A stretch of DNA of 64,000 nt from Pseudopyrenochaeta lycopersici (GCA_003313425.1 NHZP01000011.1:1-64000); one strand, 5' to 3'; numbered from the stretch's first letter, positions 43,413 to 56,187 are shown. Notes: generated by a model not told the origin, from the sequence alone. Numbers and translations are program-made.

Positions 43413-45756
43413 AGTCTCCTTAAAACGGGGCTAAGAATAGAACTTAAGTTACTAAGTCTAATTAAAGCTAACCTTATTAATCTTAATAATAGTATAGTAT
43501 CTTAAGCAGCTAAACTGTGTTTAAAATGCTAAGGCTTTAAGTAAGTAGGCCTATCTTACTAGCTACGTAATAGTAATATTGCCAGCACACCCTACGATAG
43601 TTAAACACCTAACTACCCTACCTATCCTTAAGAGTGCTAAAATTTATATACTCTTAATACTAAGTATTAATTAGCTAAACGCGCTTACTATTATTTAACT
43701 TTCTAGATATAAGTAACGCAGTTATCTTAACTAGAGTAGACTATTTATTTATATAGTTATATCTCTTACGTAATTTTACTATAATACTAGTTTTAAGTAA
43801 GATGTCTTCTTTAATTAAGTCTTAAACGTTAATACTATTATTAAGTATTACTAGTAGTATTTCTAACTCTTTACGTAACTACTTTACTAACTCTAAGTCT
43901 CTTACGCAAATCTTATCTAGAGTAAGAGGCTGCGTAGAGAGAAATCTCTAACACTGTCTAAGACAGAATTTCTCTTAAAGGGCCTCTACTACTTTAACTT
44001 ATTATTAAGTACACCTGTTTCCTCTTAAACGTTATTCTGCTAGCTAGATTTCTTAAATGCTTTTAGCTGTAACAGATAGCCTATCTATTTAAGGCTCGCC
44101 TAGCTTCTTTAGCTTATTCTAGATATTACTTCTAAATTCTTTACTTATACGTTAGTAACTAAGACTAGAAGGCTTAATAACTTACGTGCGCCCTCTAATA
44201 TTTAATAAAGTAGTAGGGCTTTAGCTTCTAGTACGTTTAGAGGTAGTTATCGCTAAGGCTATTATCTAGACGCTAACCTTAGTTACAGAATTATTCTTAC
44301 TATTACTAGTAGTAGGAAGAAGTAACTTAGTCTACTTATAATACCTAAAATAATTCTCTTATAGCTACTTAGGCGGAATAGTTATATTTAGAGGAAGCTT
44401 TATCCCTGCATATAATTACTTTCTATACTATTTAATTACCTCTATCTAAAATATCTAGTTAAGGTACCCTTATCTAGAGCGCGTGTCTATATTATTAGCT
44501 GTAACCTTAGAGGCAGGCATCTTATACTTATTAATAATACCGCGTAACTTAGCGTTACTATCTTTATAATACTTCTTTATCTAAGTAGGTATATTAGCTA
44601 TCTACTAATATACTTCTTCCTAGTTAGTAATATTAATAAATCTATCCTATCTCCTCCTTACAGATTATTATTAATAGAAAAGAGCTATATTAAGGAAGGG
44701 AGTAAGGTTATCTAGTAAGGTCCTGCGTAGTGACTATTAGACTACTATTACGCTAGAGTGTAAGTATACTACTTAAATAGAATATAGAATAAGAACCTGC
44801 CTTAGTATATACTAATAGTATTTATCTAGATAGGTAAACGCGCTCTCTATCTCCTTTTTCCTCTTCTTCTTATAAGTATCTATATCCTTAAGTAGAGGAT
44901 ATTACTGCTTAAAAGTAGTAATACCTCTATACTGTAATATTAGGCTTAGTCTTCCTTTTAGAAATTCTCTAGTTATAATAATAAGGGTTAAAGTCTTATT
45001 AAAGTAAGTTGCTAAGGCTACTATCTAATTATCTACTATACCCTTCTATTTAATAGGCGAGACTTATAGTAAGCTTTAAACCTAAGTGTCTACTATAATC
45101 CCTGCGTGCTAAAGGACTTTAACGTTACTATAATACTTAAGCTTAGTTCTGTAGTCTTTAATAGCTTCTTTACTAGTAAATCGCATAATCTCTATTAGCG
45201 CAGGCTTAATTATAGTTATAGTTAGTTAAGGATTTAGGTTTAATAGTAGGGGTAGACGCTTCCTAAGCTGTTTAGGTGTCTAAGGTAGCTATAATATTAC
45301 TTAAAGTTTATACCTAATAGGCACTTATATATCTACCTTAGAAAGTTTTAATAAATAGTAATAGGAAGTAAGAAAGAAAAACTTAGGCCCTGTAGGATTA
45401 ACTACAGGGTTAAGATTTAGAGGGGGTTTAAGCAGTAGAGGGTATCTTTCCCTCCCTAACTTTACTTAAAAGCCCCGCTACTTTATTAACATAGTAAAAG
45501 GTAAAGTTACTATCCTTTTTACTCCTTCTTGTCGCCTAATTAGCTAGTATAGCAGGTCCTCTTAAAAGTAGGCTACTTAGGAACGTTTCCTAAGCAAGTC
45601 TTATTTTACTGCTAAACGCAGCTATAAACTTACCTTTACACTTTAAAATATTAATTATCTTATCTTCTACCTCTTTTAATTAATTCTGTATCTTTAAATT
45701 GTCGCTCTATAATTTTGTAGTTACGTTACTACTATTAGCGCAGATATTAAGTTATC

Positions 45757-45814
45757 TAGCTAATTAGATTTTAGTAGGTCTTGCTAAGCTTACCTAGCGA
45801 TTTCTAATTAGCTA
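45757..45814. repeat. 58-nt hairpin repeat, copy 1
   Basis: Perfect 11-bp arms TAGCTAATTAG and CTAATTAGCTA with a related loop. The same 58-nt structure occurs at 57,326-57,383, and similarity continues for about 150 bp downstream of both. Confidence 0.65.
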
Positions 45815-45985
45815 GATTCTTTAACACCCTAGTTTCTCTACTATTTTTAATCGCGTAATAAGGAGATTAACCTCCTAGTAACTCTAAATAATATTTCGTT
45901 TAATTTTAACTTATTTTTATGTGCCTAGGAGGTCGCGCTGCGTGTATGTAATGCTAAATATGTAAAAATATGCGAAAATTTTAAT

Positions 45986-48900
45986 AAAGGAAATACAGCC
46001 CCTCCCCTGCTTTAAGATAAAAGCCCGTCCTCTAGGCTTGAGCAAGCTTATCTTCTAAGTTAGAATTAATTTCTAAATTAGGTATTTAAATATATTATTG
46101 TCTCTTAGTCTCTATTAAAGATCTTAGTATAATAATAGGATAGCTGCGTATAGTTAGCTGTATTATATCTTTAGATAAATCTAAGTTTATAAGAGGATTA
46201 TTCTCTATCTCTTATAACTAAATTACGTCTTAGTTAAGATTTTTAATAACTATAAACTTATTATCTTAAGAGTTATTAGATTAAGTAGGTAGTAGTAAAA
46301 AGTTAGCTTTAGTATCCTATAATAAAGGATCCTATAGCTTTACACGACCTTAATACTCTTAAGTAACCTTACTTTTATCTTAAGGTACCTATAGTTTAAG
46401 TCTCTATCTTAGAGTAGTATTCCTAAATTACGTACTGTTAAGGTCTATAAGTTAATAGTTACTTTTATCCTAGTTAGCACGAAAGACTTTATATAGTCCT
46501 AGCTATCTGCTTATAAGCTTCTTATCTCTTAATATATTAATATCTTTAGCTAAGTCCTATATTAGTATAAAGTTATCTTCTTTAATTTCCTCTTAATAAA
46601 TCTCTCTATAATTATCTTAATATTCTTTCTTTTCGCGTTATAGGCGCTTAGTTCTTAACACTGCGTCTTTAAGAAATTAATCTCTTAAATCTAGCTGCAT
46701 AGCTCGCAATGCTAATAACTAGCTTCTTAATATTACTTATCTAAATAGTAATATCTACTATATTAGAGGAGTAAGCTTAATTAGAAGTACTAGATTCTAA
46801 CTAGTAACTAACTAATAAGGAGAATATCTAGTCTAACTCTAAGTAAAAATTCTATCTACTTATAATACTATTAGAAGATTATTAACCTAAAGTCTAGGAA
46901 GCTTTACTAGTGCGTTATATATTAGCTTATAACTACCCTTAATTTTTCTTATAGCCTAAAGGTTATATACTAATACTTAGATCCTCTTAATATAATAAAT
47001 CTTAGTAAGGGCTTTAACTACTTTTCTAAAATTAGGTCTGCTATCTATAGTAAGTATCCTTATTATACTCTAGCGACATAAGATTTCCTTATATAAAAAC
47101 TTAGCGACAGTAGATAACTTATTATTAGCTATTACTCGTGCCTTTAGCTATCTACTAAGGTATTCTTATATAATTATAATAAATTTCTTTCCTTAATAAT
47201 ATAGTATATAAACAACGTCTATAGTAACTCGTTCCTATAGCGCGTGATAGTAGGTATTTATTAGCATTTCTTACTTACAACTTAATAATCTTTGCTAGCA
47301 CTATTTCTATAATATAATCGTGCGTCGCACCTCCTTATATATTCTTTCTTACTAGTATTATTAAGTAAGTATTAAATAGACGCTGTTTACTCCTCTATAA
47401 CTAATCTATTAATATACTTCTTATATAGCTGTAGTCTTAAGATTAGGATTATCTATAACTTAATAAATAGCTATATTCCTTATAAACTTCTAGAATAGAT
47501 AGCTTTCTCGCATAAAGAAATTTATTATCTTCTTTTTCTACGCTTAAAGTTATGCCCTTGTAAGGCCTTTAAGCTTCTTAAATTTTATTAAGAACTAAGT
47601 AATTACTTCTAACTTATCTGCGTATTACTTATTTAGTACCCTACTTATCTTAGCAGGTAAGGTAAACTTAAGGTTAGTAACTAGGTTTTTAATAAAATCT
47701 TTAAGGTTATCTTTAGTTTTATCTATCTATTCTTATTCTTCTAGCTTTAGATAACGTAATAACGTATTAGTAATAATATTCTTCTTTCTAGGAATATACT
47801 TAATATTAAAGTCCTAAGTAAAGATAGCTGCGAGCTACCTGTTTTAGACTAACCTAGGAACGTTAGGCGATAATCTATTAAGTTAATAAATAAGCGTCTA
47901 AGCGTCTGTTTTAATAGTAAAATACTATCTATATAGCTAGGTTCTAAATTTCTTTAGCGCCTATAATACTACCTTACACTTAAGCTTTATTAAGTGCTAG
48001 AGAATCTTAGCTTTTAACTAAATTATACTTTTAAATTAATATAGATATCTCTTTCTATCTACTCTAATCTGTTTAAGAGACGCGCCTGCGCCTTCCTTAC
48101 TTATATCTACTACTATAAAAATTATACCTCTATTCTTATAGTTAGGACTTACTAACGCTACAGCTAAAGTAATATATTGCTTTAAGGTACGCATAACCTC
48201 TTATTAAGCCTCTTACTATGTCTATTTAATGCTAGTCTTTATTAACTAGAATAGGGGCTTCGCGCAAATAGTAAAGCTAGGCACCTATATCCTGTAGTAG
48301 ACACAGATGCCTATAAACGCCCTTACTTCTTTATATTTCTGTATTCTAGCTAATCTAGAATCTTAGCTACTTTCTATTAATCTAGATATCTCCCTTACGT
48401 AGTAACCTTATATCTAACTACCCCTAATCTAGAGACTCCCTAATAATACTTCTTACTTAAAATTATAGCTCTAGCTCTTTCTACGTTAGCTAGGGCCCTG
48501 TCTAGCTACTAAATATATTCTAATATATATCTTCTTACTCTAGGAAATGCTTCTTCTCCTCTATAGTTAGTTTTAGGACTGCTAGTAGTAATATTATCTA
48601 TAAAAGGAATAGTATATAGCTAATAATCCTTTATAATCTTTATAACTACTTACTAAAAGACTATAACTAAGTTAGTCGCGCCTTAAACTATTATATAGTA
48701 TTAAAGTAAACTAACTAGCGTATAAAAGGTAGTTATATCTCTACTATCTAGATACAGTATAATCTAGTTATATCCTAAGAATAGATCTATAAGAGATAGA
48801 ATTTAATATCTACTAAACTACTTAGAGAATTTATCTGCTATTAGAGGTAGATTAGTATCCCTAAGAGACACTGCGTTTATCTTAATTAACTTAAGTATTA

Positions 48901-49435
48901 TCTAATAACTCTTATCCTTCTTTTTAACTAGAAACTATAAGTTTCTATACTAACTAGCGTATCTTTCTAGTACCCCTTAATTACGTCTATTATTAAATAT
49001 TATAACTACCTCTTCCTTAACAGCTTACGCTATTAGGAATAATTTTTCTTACTAAGCTTTATATTTAATAGTCTGTATCTTATATAGAGGACACATATCC
49101 TTAATAATTTATCCTATCTTAGAGAAAGTAAAAGCAATCGCGCCTTCTCTATTTATAAATATTTTAATAAATAGCTAAACTTTTAATTTTATTAACTTAG
49201 ATCTAAACCTTTCTAAGGCTAGCCTTTTTAGTATTAATCTTATACCTTATAGGAATACTATATATCTATACTTAAAAAGGTAATTAAAAAGCCCTATATT
49301 AGGAGGTCTTAGACTTTTTCTTAAGAGTTATAGTTTAATAGTATATCGCTTCTAATCCTTACGCCTAAACTCCTTAATATCTAATACTGCAGGAATATCT
49401 ATAGGTTGCACCTTATTAGCTACCCTCTTATATAG
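45986..49435 (-). pseudogene. Gypsy-2 pol: reverse transcriptase to integrase, degraded
   Basis: Minus strand. Reverse transcriptase is readable near 48,600-48,850 (LPLIADKFSK, LIDLFLGYN, and FIDNITT at the position of the catalytic FLDD box, Asp to Asn), then LVLPSPKTNYRGEEA. RNase H follows near 48,150-48,500 (EVRAFIGICVYYR). The integrase core is near 46,900-47,260 (KARVIANNKLSTVAKFLYKE, ILTIDS). A polypurine-like run, AAAGCAGGGGAGGGG on the minus strand, at about 45,988-46,004 ends the element. Stops are TAG/TAA. Gag and protease of the same element lie at 56.4-60.7 kb, beyond the insertions of a solo LTR and Copia-2. Confidence 0.75.
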
Positions 49436-49440
49436 GGTAT

Positions 49441-49818
49441 TGTAGAGGAAAAAGGGAGAGCTTGGCAACAGTTACCCAGGTAATCTATGAGATAAACTAC
49501 TGTTTTATCTAGGAGGCCTTAGGAGAGCCAGCTATATAAAGGAGAGCTGAGCACGGCCTATTACAGGGGCTATTATGCGGTAGGAGCGTGAGCAGCGTGT
49601 ACGCGTGCGCGAGCGCGCACGTGATCGCGCACGTGAGTCTACCTTCAGGTGTCTCCTGCGTGAGCTTGCCCATCAGCTTGCACGTGAGCGCGCACGTGAG
49701 CGCGTACGTGAGCGCGCCCTTAAATGCACACAAATGACGTGTCTCTCCAGGGTAAGCTCCTACGTCAGCGCGCACGTGAGCCTACCGTACCCCAGGTCAC
49801 AGCGCGTTGTTTGCAACA
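49441..49818 (-). repeat. Solo LTR (CACGTG-rich family), copy 1
   Basis: 378 bp in reverse orientation, from TGTAGAGG (mutated CCTCCACA end) to TTGCAACA, with perfect 5-bp duplications GGTAT at 49,436-49,440 and 49,819-49,823. It is rich in CACGTG and GCGCGCTCACGTG-like units. It lies in gypsy-2 between reverse transcriptase and the Copia-2 insertion. Confidence 0.9.
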
Positions 49819-49823
49819 GGTAT

Positions 49824-49951
49824 TAACCTAACTACCTATATACTTCCTTCTCTTTTCCTATTACGCCTAACAGTTAAGTTTATATATAACTAAAAAAGAC
49901 TCTAATTCTTACACAGCTAAAAGATCCTTAGAGGCTCTAACCGCATAGCTT
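49824..49951 (-). pseudogene. Short piece of gypsy-2 between two insertions
   Basis: AT-rich 128 bp between the solo LTR and Copia-2. It must be gypsy-2 sequence because both neighbours have clean target duplications, but it is too short to show motifs. Confidence 0.5.
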
Positions 49952-49956
49952 ATTAC

Positions 49957-50139
49957 TGTTGTTTGAGACAAGCGCCTTGGCATCCAGTGAAGGATCAAAC
50001 AGTAGCAGAGAGTAGCACATGTCTAAGACAATTAATTATCTTAGACAATCATACTGTAAAACACTGAACTAGTTGGCTATATAAGCCTGCTAGTTCTAAC
50101 CTAGATAGACAATAAATTAAGAATTTACTTTGTTCAATA
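49957..50139 (+). repeat. Copia-2 5' LTR
   Basis: 183 bp, starts TGTTGTTTGAGACAAG; differs from the 3' LTR almost only by transitions. Confidence 0.9.
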
Positions 50140-50152
50140 GGTTATGAGCCCG
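50140..50152 (+). other. Copia-2 primer binding site, initiator tRNA-Met half-molecule
   Basis: GGTTATGAGCCCG follows the LTR directly. Its complement is the anticodon arm of initiator tRNA-Met (GGGCTCATAACC), the primer used by Drosophila copia and many fungal copia elements. Confidence 0.8.
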
Positions 50153-53000
50153 GGCAATTTCGCTGCCCAAACCATAATATTAACTAACTCCTTTGACGTA
50201 GGCAACGATCTCACTGTCAAGGACCTCTTATCTTACAAGATCAACAAGCTTGTAGGCTAACAAAACTTCGCAAAATAGGAACGCGACATTAAGGTAGTGG
50301 CGCAGTATCTTAGTGTGTGGGGTGTTCTTAAAGGAGATATTATGGAAATAGAAAAGCCTAATATTATGCCTTTTCTTTAACACGCTTTTAACGAGGTTTA
50401 GGTCGCTACTACACGAAGGCAAGAAGTAGTAATAGACAAAAACAGCTAATAGTTAGGAACTAGAGAAGTTACTGCGTTAATCGCTTAAGCTAACAAGGCC
50501 TTTTATTAAGATATTATAATAAAGAGTACAGAAAAGAAGTTTAAATAAGCTATAGATAACTTTAACAGGTATAAAAAGAAAGTAGGTAAGGCCCTAATAC
50601 TGTTGAGACTCTATGTATTAGATCCTATCTAGTTAGTACTTAACTAGTACTTAGACCCATATATAACATATAAGTATCTAGAAAAACAATACTACCTTAG
50701 TAACTATTAGAACTTACAGATCCTGCACAAAGAAATTAAAGCACTCTATCTTAAGGACTGCAAGGACCTAGACAATTTCTTTAGCAAGCTAGAAGACTAA
50801 GTTATTTATCTTAGAGAACTAAAAGGTCTCTATAATAAAAGTGCTCTGTAAGCTAAGATCTTTTAGTCTCTCACACCTAAGTATAACAACACTGTTCGTT
50901 TTATAAACCTTCTATACAACTACTAAAGCGAAAACTAGCCTAACCTAGACGACATTAAACGCTAGCTCTAGGATGCGGAGATAGATCTTAATAAGAAGAA
51001 GAAGCACAGACAGGAAAATAATAAGAAATCTAAGGACAAAGATAACAAGGACAAAGACAAGGTTAAGTGCTAAGTACCTAGATGCAACAGCTATAACCAC
51101 ACTAAGGACAAGTACTTTGTTAAAAACCCTTACCTAAAACCAGAATAGATAAAGCTTAAAGAAAAGGAGTATATAGCACGCAAAAAAGAGAAAGAAAAGG
51201 GACTAAATAGAACAGCAACATTCGTGTTTAACCCAGACTAAGAAAGCTTGCAGGAGGCACTTAACCAGGCGCTAGACGCAAAGCAAGCAAAGTTAAATAA
51301 TATAAACAAGGACACAGTGTTCTACACAAACTTTCACTCCTCAGACTAGCCTAGAAAATCCTCTATTAATTAAATTAGACACGAAGACGCAGACAATACT
51401 ACTAACGTTCTGACTTACGACTAACATAGTATAATCTCACTCTAAGCCTCGCAAGACTAATATACTAACACACCTAAAAGGTTAAAGTATAAGATTGTAG
51501 GAACACTTAATATAGAGATTAAGAAAGTACTTATCTTAGAAGGAGAAATAAAACTAAGGTCAGTAGTTAGACTAGCTCTCGTAGATAACAAATTAAATTT
51601 GTTAGTTAACAAATAGATTATAGACTTAGGCGCAAGCATGCATCTCTACAATAACAAGGACTACTTTATTAACTTCGTAGATCTTCTAACTAAGACTGTT
51701 AATATAGCAAACACAAACATAGATCTTAAAGTTACTAGAGGAGGTACGATTAAAATAAACGTGTTTATAAGAGAGGAAAAATAGAATAAAGTAACTCTAA
51801 GCAACGTCCTGTACTCTCTAGACGCAATAAGTAATCTGCTATCTATATCCTAAATAACAGTAAAAGGAGTTAAGGGATCTATAGACTACAAGTTATTTAA
51901 CTTACATTATAATAGTAGATTACTTATAGATTCTACACTCTAGAAAGGCCTGTATTATCTTAATATATATTAGGACTAGGAATATATCTTAGCGGGAGTG
52001 CCTAAAGATAGCGATAACAGTCTCTTTGTACTACCTTAGGATAACAACAATTAGTCTCGTACAGCTACTAATACGAGCGAACTAGAAGAAGGACAAAAGT
52101 TAACAGAATATCTAGATAATAATCCTAGATTTAACTTTAATAACTATGTTTAGAAGCTATATTAAGATCTTAGATATATAAGCCTCGAATTAATAAGCAG
52201 ACTAGTTAACATGTCTAAGGGTATACTAGTCTTAAGGAAAGAAATCAAAGCGCGTATAGGACAGAAGTGTCCTATCTGCAAGGTTACCACTGCAGTAGTC
52301 TATATACTACGAGACCTAGCCAGCCGCACAACTAAGGAACCTAGAGATCTTCTACATATAGATGCATAGAGCCTATATAGTATTAATAGATACAATAGAT
52401 CTAAACAGACACTTAACATTGTGGACGATTTCTCTCGCTATTAGTAGTGTCGACTTCTTAAGACAAGGGAAACTACAAGTTATATTATTAAGGTGCTTAA
52501 AGAACTAAGAACAGCACATGCTATAACTATACGCCGCATTAAGCTTAATAATGCTATAATTATAAATAAGCTAACAGAGTACTATATAGATGAAGGCATA
52601 CGCTTAGAACCTAGTGCGCCGCATCAACACTAACAGAATAGCGTAGTTAAATAAGCAATTCAAACTACCTAAGACAGATCTGCGGCTATTCTTAGAGATA
52701 GATAATTAGGAGCAAAACAGCTAATACTTAACACAATTATTTAAATTATTAACCTAAAAACCTAAGAAGCACTGCTTAATATAAATCTTACAGAAGATCT
52801 TTAGCCTAAGGTATAGTTGCATGCTGTATATATTAAAAATCGCACACTAACTTAAGCACTTAAATTAAAGAAGATACTATTTAAAGCTCTACTTAATAGA
52901 AAACCTAATATCTTAAACTTAAGGCCCTAGAGAGCACAAGCTTATATAGCTATTCTTAACTCTACTAAAGTTTAATACTATAAGGGACAGCGCATTTAAA
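50146..53000 (+). pseudogene. Copia-2 Gag, protease and integrase, degraded
   Basis: Gag sequence runs from about 50,150 with a zinc-knuckle-like CNSYNHTKDKYF near 51,085-51,120. The protease motif IIDLGASMHLYNNKDYF is near 51,616-51,665 (DSGA box with Ser to Leu). The integrase zinc region CPICK is near 52,270, and catalytic-core sequences LLHIDA, VDDFSR near 52,350-52,440 and RLEPSAPHQH near 52,600 follow. These share one frame, whereas the cysteine array and reverse transcriptase are in another, so one shift lies between about 52,750 and 53,280. Stops are mostly TAG/TAA. Confidence 0.75.
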
Positions 53001-53327
53001 AACTACAGCTAAGAGCCTAGATAGGGTACTTTATAGGTTGTAAAGGAAACGCTAATATCTAAGTATAGAACCCTAAAAAGAAAAAAGTAGAATGAGTAGA
53101 CATTACAGATATTATATATAGTGAGAAGACTAATAATCTACAGGAAGAGTCTATAACTATAGCTATCTAATAATAAACTAATAATAATAACAAGTACAAA
53201 TTAGACAAAGAATTATTAAGCAACCTTTCTAATTTAGAACCTAGCACAGACAATAATAACAAGGTAGTCACATTAAAAGTTTTTAGAGTACTAACCAAGG
53301 AGAGGAGTGCAAAATCTAGCTAATTAG

Positions 53328-54020
53328 TGTTAAGTATATAAAAATAGTAGCAGAAACTGTAATAGTACACTACTATTTAATAGTTAGAACAAGTGCACTA
53401 CATGTAAGAAAAAACGAAGGCGATACCTTCCTTAGGACCACGTTAATAAAGATAATAGATACCTACCTCTAGGGCCTGGCCTGCTAAGGGACTAAAAGTG
53501 CTTTAAATATTAAACTTAGACCAGAACCTGCGATAGAATACTACCTTTTAATAAGCCCTGCTAGAACTACTAAAAACGCAGCATTACTTGCGTTAAAAAA
53601 ACAGAGGGACTAAAGAAGTCTAGAAGTGTTACCTTAAAAAATAAATACGCTGCGTGTAAAACAGCTAGGTATGCATGTAATAGTAAAACACTCTACAACT
53701 AGTGTATAAAGCAAAATAAGAAATGTATACCGCAGAAACTTAAAAATACCCTAAAACACAAGAAATGTATACTTTACGCTGTCTAAAACTTAATATGCTT
53801 ACAAAAAGGACCCTGTAACTACTACGAAAAGAAAAAAGGAGTCTCCTAGTGTATATTCCTAAAAGAAGATAGTATTAATATTAAATACGTAACGGCTTGC
53901 TACATAGATAAGACTAAGTAGCATAATAATCTAAAGGAATGCAAGCCTTACTATAACTATAACATAAATTATAGAGGTAAGTCTAAGACATGCGATAGAA
54001 AAATACCTTATAATTACTGT
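53328..54020 (+). pseudogene. Array of five Zn(II)2Cys6-like clusters in Copia-2
   Basis: In the reverse transcriptase frame, five segments follow CX2CX6CX(5-12)CX2CX(6-8)C: 53,328-53,426 (spacer 11), 53,499-53,591 (spacer 9), 53,646-53,726 (spacer 5), 53,766-53,852 (spacer 5, last gap 8) and 53,940-54,020 (spacer 12, sixth Cys not seen). Of 29 expected Cys positions about 19 are TGY codons and the other ten are TAY (Tyr), each one G-to-A step from Cys. Basic residues follow the second cysteines, as in KKKRRR of cluster 1. The Zn2Cys6 domain is a fungal DNA-binding module, normally single in transcription factors. Its role in a copia polyprotein is unknown; chromatin targeting of integration is a guess. 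Confidence 0.7.
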
Positions 54021-54199
54021 ATAGGCGAAATAAAGAATAGTTTCTTAGGGGGCTATAGCTAAACATAACACACTTAATATGCTTACAATTTGTAAGAAGG
54101 GGTTCGCATGTAATTAATAGACGCTAGAAGAGCTAAGAATTAAGAACCTGCATCCGCAGATGCAGGTTCAGGAGGCGATGAATCTTACTACTCCAGCGA

Positions 54200-56187
54200 A
54201 GATAAAAATTACGAGCCTAGTAAGGACGATAACATAGAGTTAGACAATAATAATGAAACTGAATTAGGCAATAACAAATCTAATAATAACGAAGACAACG
54301 ACAATAACGATGAAAACGATAACAACGACGACTTATTATTTACTAATAGTAGTAGAAATAATAATAACTTAGAGAATGATAGTGACGACAAAGGTAATAA
54401 AAGGCTGAAGGACGTACTAAGCGAAACATTAGACAACTATGAAGATCATGCACTAGAAGGCTAACAAGGAGATGCTTTATCTTTAAGCCTAGAATAGTTA
54501 AGCAACCTTAATCCTGGCTAATACTTCCTAGAAATAGCAGGTACTAATAAGACAACTTCTGCCCTTAACACAAACAAATTAGCTATAACACTGTAAGAAA
54601 CGGTGCCCCTTAAACAAGCTTAATAATTACTAGAATGGCCCTTGTATATAGAAGTAATAAGAGCTGAAATTAAGAGCCTTGTGGAAAACAGCACCTAGGA
54701 CTAAGTAAAACGTCCTACACATAAGAAGGTAATGTTGGGAAAGTAGGTCCTGCGCCTAAAGGTAGAAGTAAATAGAGTTATTAAATAATATAAGGCGCGA
54801 TATGTAGTAAGAGGCTTCGAACAGATCTATAGTCTTAACTATAACAAGACATTCGCTATAGTTATTAAAGACGTATCCTGGCGACTACTATTCGCCCTCG
54901 CTACTTACTTTAACTAGAAGGTTTATTAGATAGATATTATAATAGTATTCCTGCACAGTAATGTAACTGAAGAGATATACGTAGAATAACCTAATAAATT
55001 TATTAAAGGAGGAAAGGACTTTGTACTTTAACTCTGTAAAGTACTTTACAGCCTAAAACAGGCCCCCTAATAGTAGTATAAGAAACTTATAGACTATCTC
55101 TTATTAACAGGCTAGGTCGTCTCTAAGTTTGATCTGTTAATCTACCTTTATGTAAAGTAGAAACTTATAATAGGTGTCTATGTTAATAATATCTTTCTAG
55201 CAGAGGCAAAACTAGAATACGTTATAAATGTAAAGGACCTACTAGCAGAGCGATTTAAGCTAAAGGATATAGGCAGGTACTCGTACTACCTAGGCATGTA
55301 TGTTAAGTAGCTTGAAGACGGGATCCTAATCTACTAGCGCAACTATATCCGTTAGATTATTGCACAATAAAACCTATAGGATGTAAAAGATGCTGCTACT
55401 CCTTACAATCTAGCTAAGCTACCTAGAGTTACTAAGAACGCAGAGTAGGCAACTTTAGCACTTATAAAGGAATATCAGGTAATAGTAGGCGAACTCCTAT
55501 ATGCAGTAATAAAGACATAGCTAGACATTAGTTACTTAGTAGGAGTAATGTCCCGCTACAGCTCTAACCCGTCTAAGCAGCATATAGATTAAGTTATATA
55601 AATATACTAGTACTTAAAAGCTATATAAAACACGGGATTATTCTTCCCCTAAGGAAACGAAGCCTATCTTAAGGGGTTCTTGGATAGCGACTAGGCGACA
55701 TGCAAGGATACGCGAAAGTTAACCAGCGAATGAATTGTACAGCTCTTAAATACTACAGTATTATATAGCTTAAGACGCCAACGCATTATAGCACAGTCTA
55801 CACAGAAAGCTAAATACGTTGCTGCAGCAGAGCTATCTAATAAGGTGGTATAGATATAGAGACTGATTAATGAAGTCCTGCGCACGCTTGACATGAACAT
55901 AGACATTAGCTAGTATAATACTAAGCTGAATATTAATAATAATAGCGCACGTCTTCTGTTAAAGAGCCTAGAACATTATCGCGTAGTAAAGTACTTTAGT
56001 ATAAGGTATTACGTATTAAGGTAGAGGGTTAAGGAGGAGGTACTTCACGTGGAGCGTGTGAACTTAAGGGATAACACTGCAGATGTGCTTACTAAGGGGT
56101 TAAAGCGGGAGGACTTTAAGAGACTTCGAGTCTAGTTAGGAATGCGGACTATAGGTGAATCGGATGCTAGTAGCTTGTTAGTAGGAG
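54200..56187 (+). pseudogene. Copia-2 reverse transcriptase and RNase H, degraded
   Basis: After an Asn/Asp-rich linker, reverse transcriptase motifs appear: ARYVVRGFEQ near 54,800, LCKVLYSLKQAP near 55,030-55,070, and GVYVNNIFLAEAKLEYV at 55,173-55,220 (YVDD box with Asp to Asn). RNase H follows with STQKAKYVAAAELS near 55,795-55,835, NSARLLLKSLEHYR near 55,940-55,980 and DNTADVLTKGLKREDF near 56,070-56,115. Stops are TAG/TAA and occasional others. Catalytic loss makes it inactive. Confidence 0.82.

Larger units (their letters stand above)
36625..45470 (-). pseudogene. Degraded large gene, Fe(II) oxygenase-like, split by Copia-1
   Basis: A minus-strand frame with TAG/TAA stops but few shifts runs from about 45,470 to 43,418 and continues at 38,188 down to about 36,625 once Copia-1 and one AGTCT are removed (about 1,200 codons). 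The best preserved part (37,400-37,900) reads RDRTYFYYVNLNI, then GRGVDII, SISFNNKDKDNYT and NPRLPYRST, RTILP. Reversing G-to-A/C-to-T change at Tyr and Asn would give an H-x-D pair, a later His and an Arg, the order found in 2-oxoglutarate/Fe(II) dioxygenase folds. That assignment is inference. The N-terminal half (FTSKEAIKDYRTKL, LKGRLSLILQYRGITTFKQ) is unrecognised. Its presence in a transposon nest suggests it belongs to a mobile element. Confidence 0.45.

Noticed and set aside
36625..45470. Starship captain (DUF3435 tyrosine recombinase) as identity of the degraded gene
   Set aside because: I could not find the R...H-x-x-R...Y arrangement of tyrosine recombinases; the visible motifs fit an oxygenase-like pattern better.
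49509..49826. Open frames across the three CACGTG-rich repeats (also 58,505-58,810 and 62,185-62,649)
   Set aside because: They lie within solo LTRs and result from the 12-bp-like CACGTG/CGCGC repeats lacking stops; no protein family resemblance.
54209..54436. Ser/Leu-rich minus-strand frame
   Set aside because: Antisense of the Asn/Asp-rich linker of Copia-2, which is in frame with reverse transcriptase.
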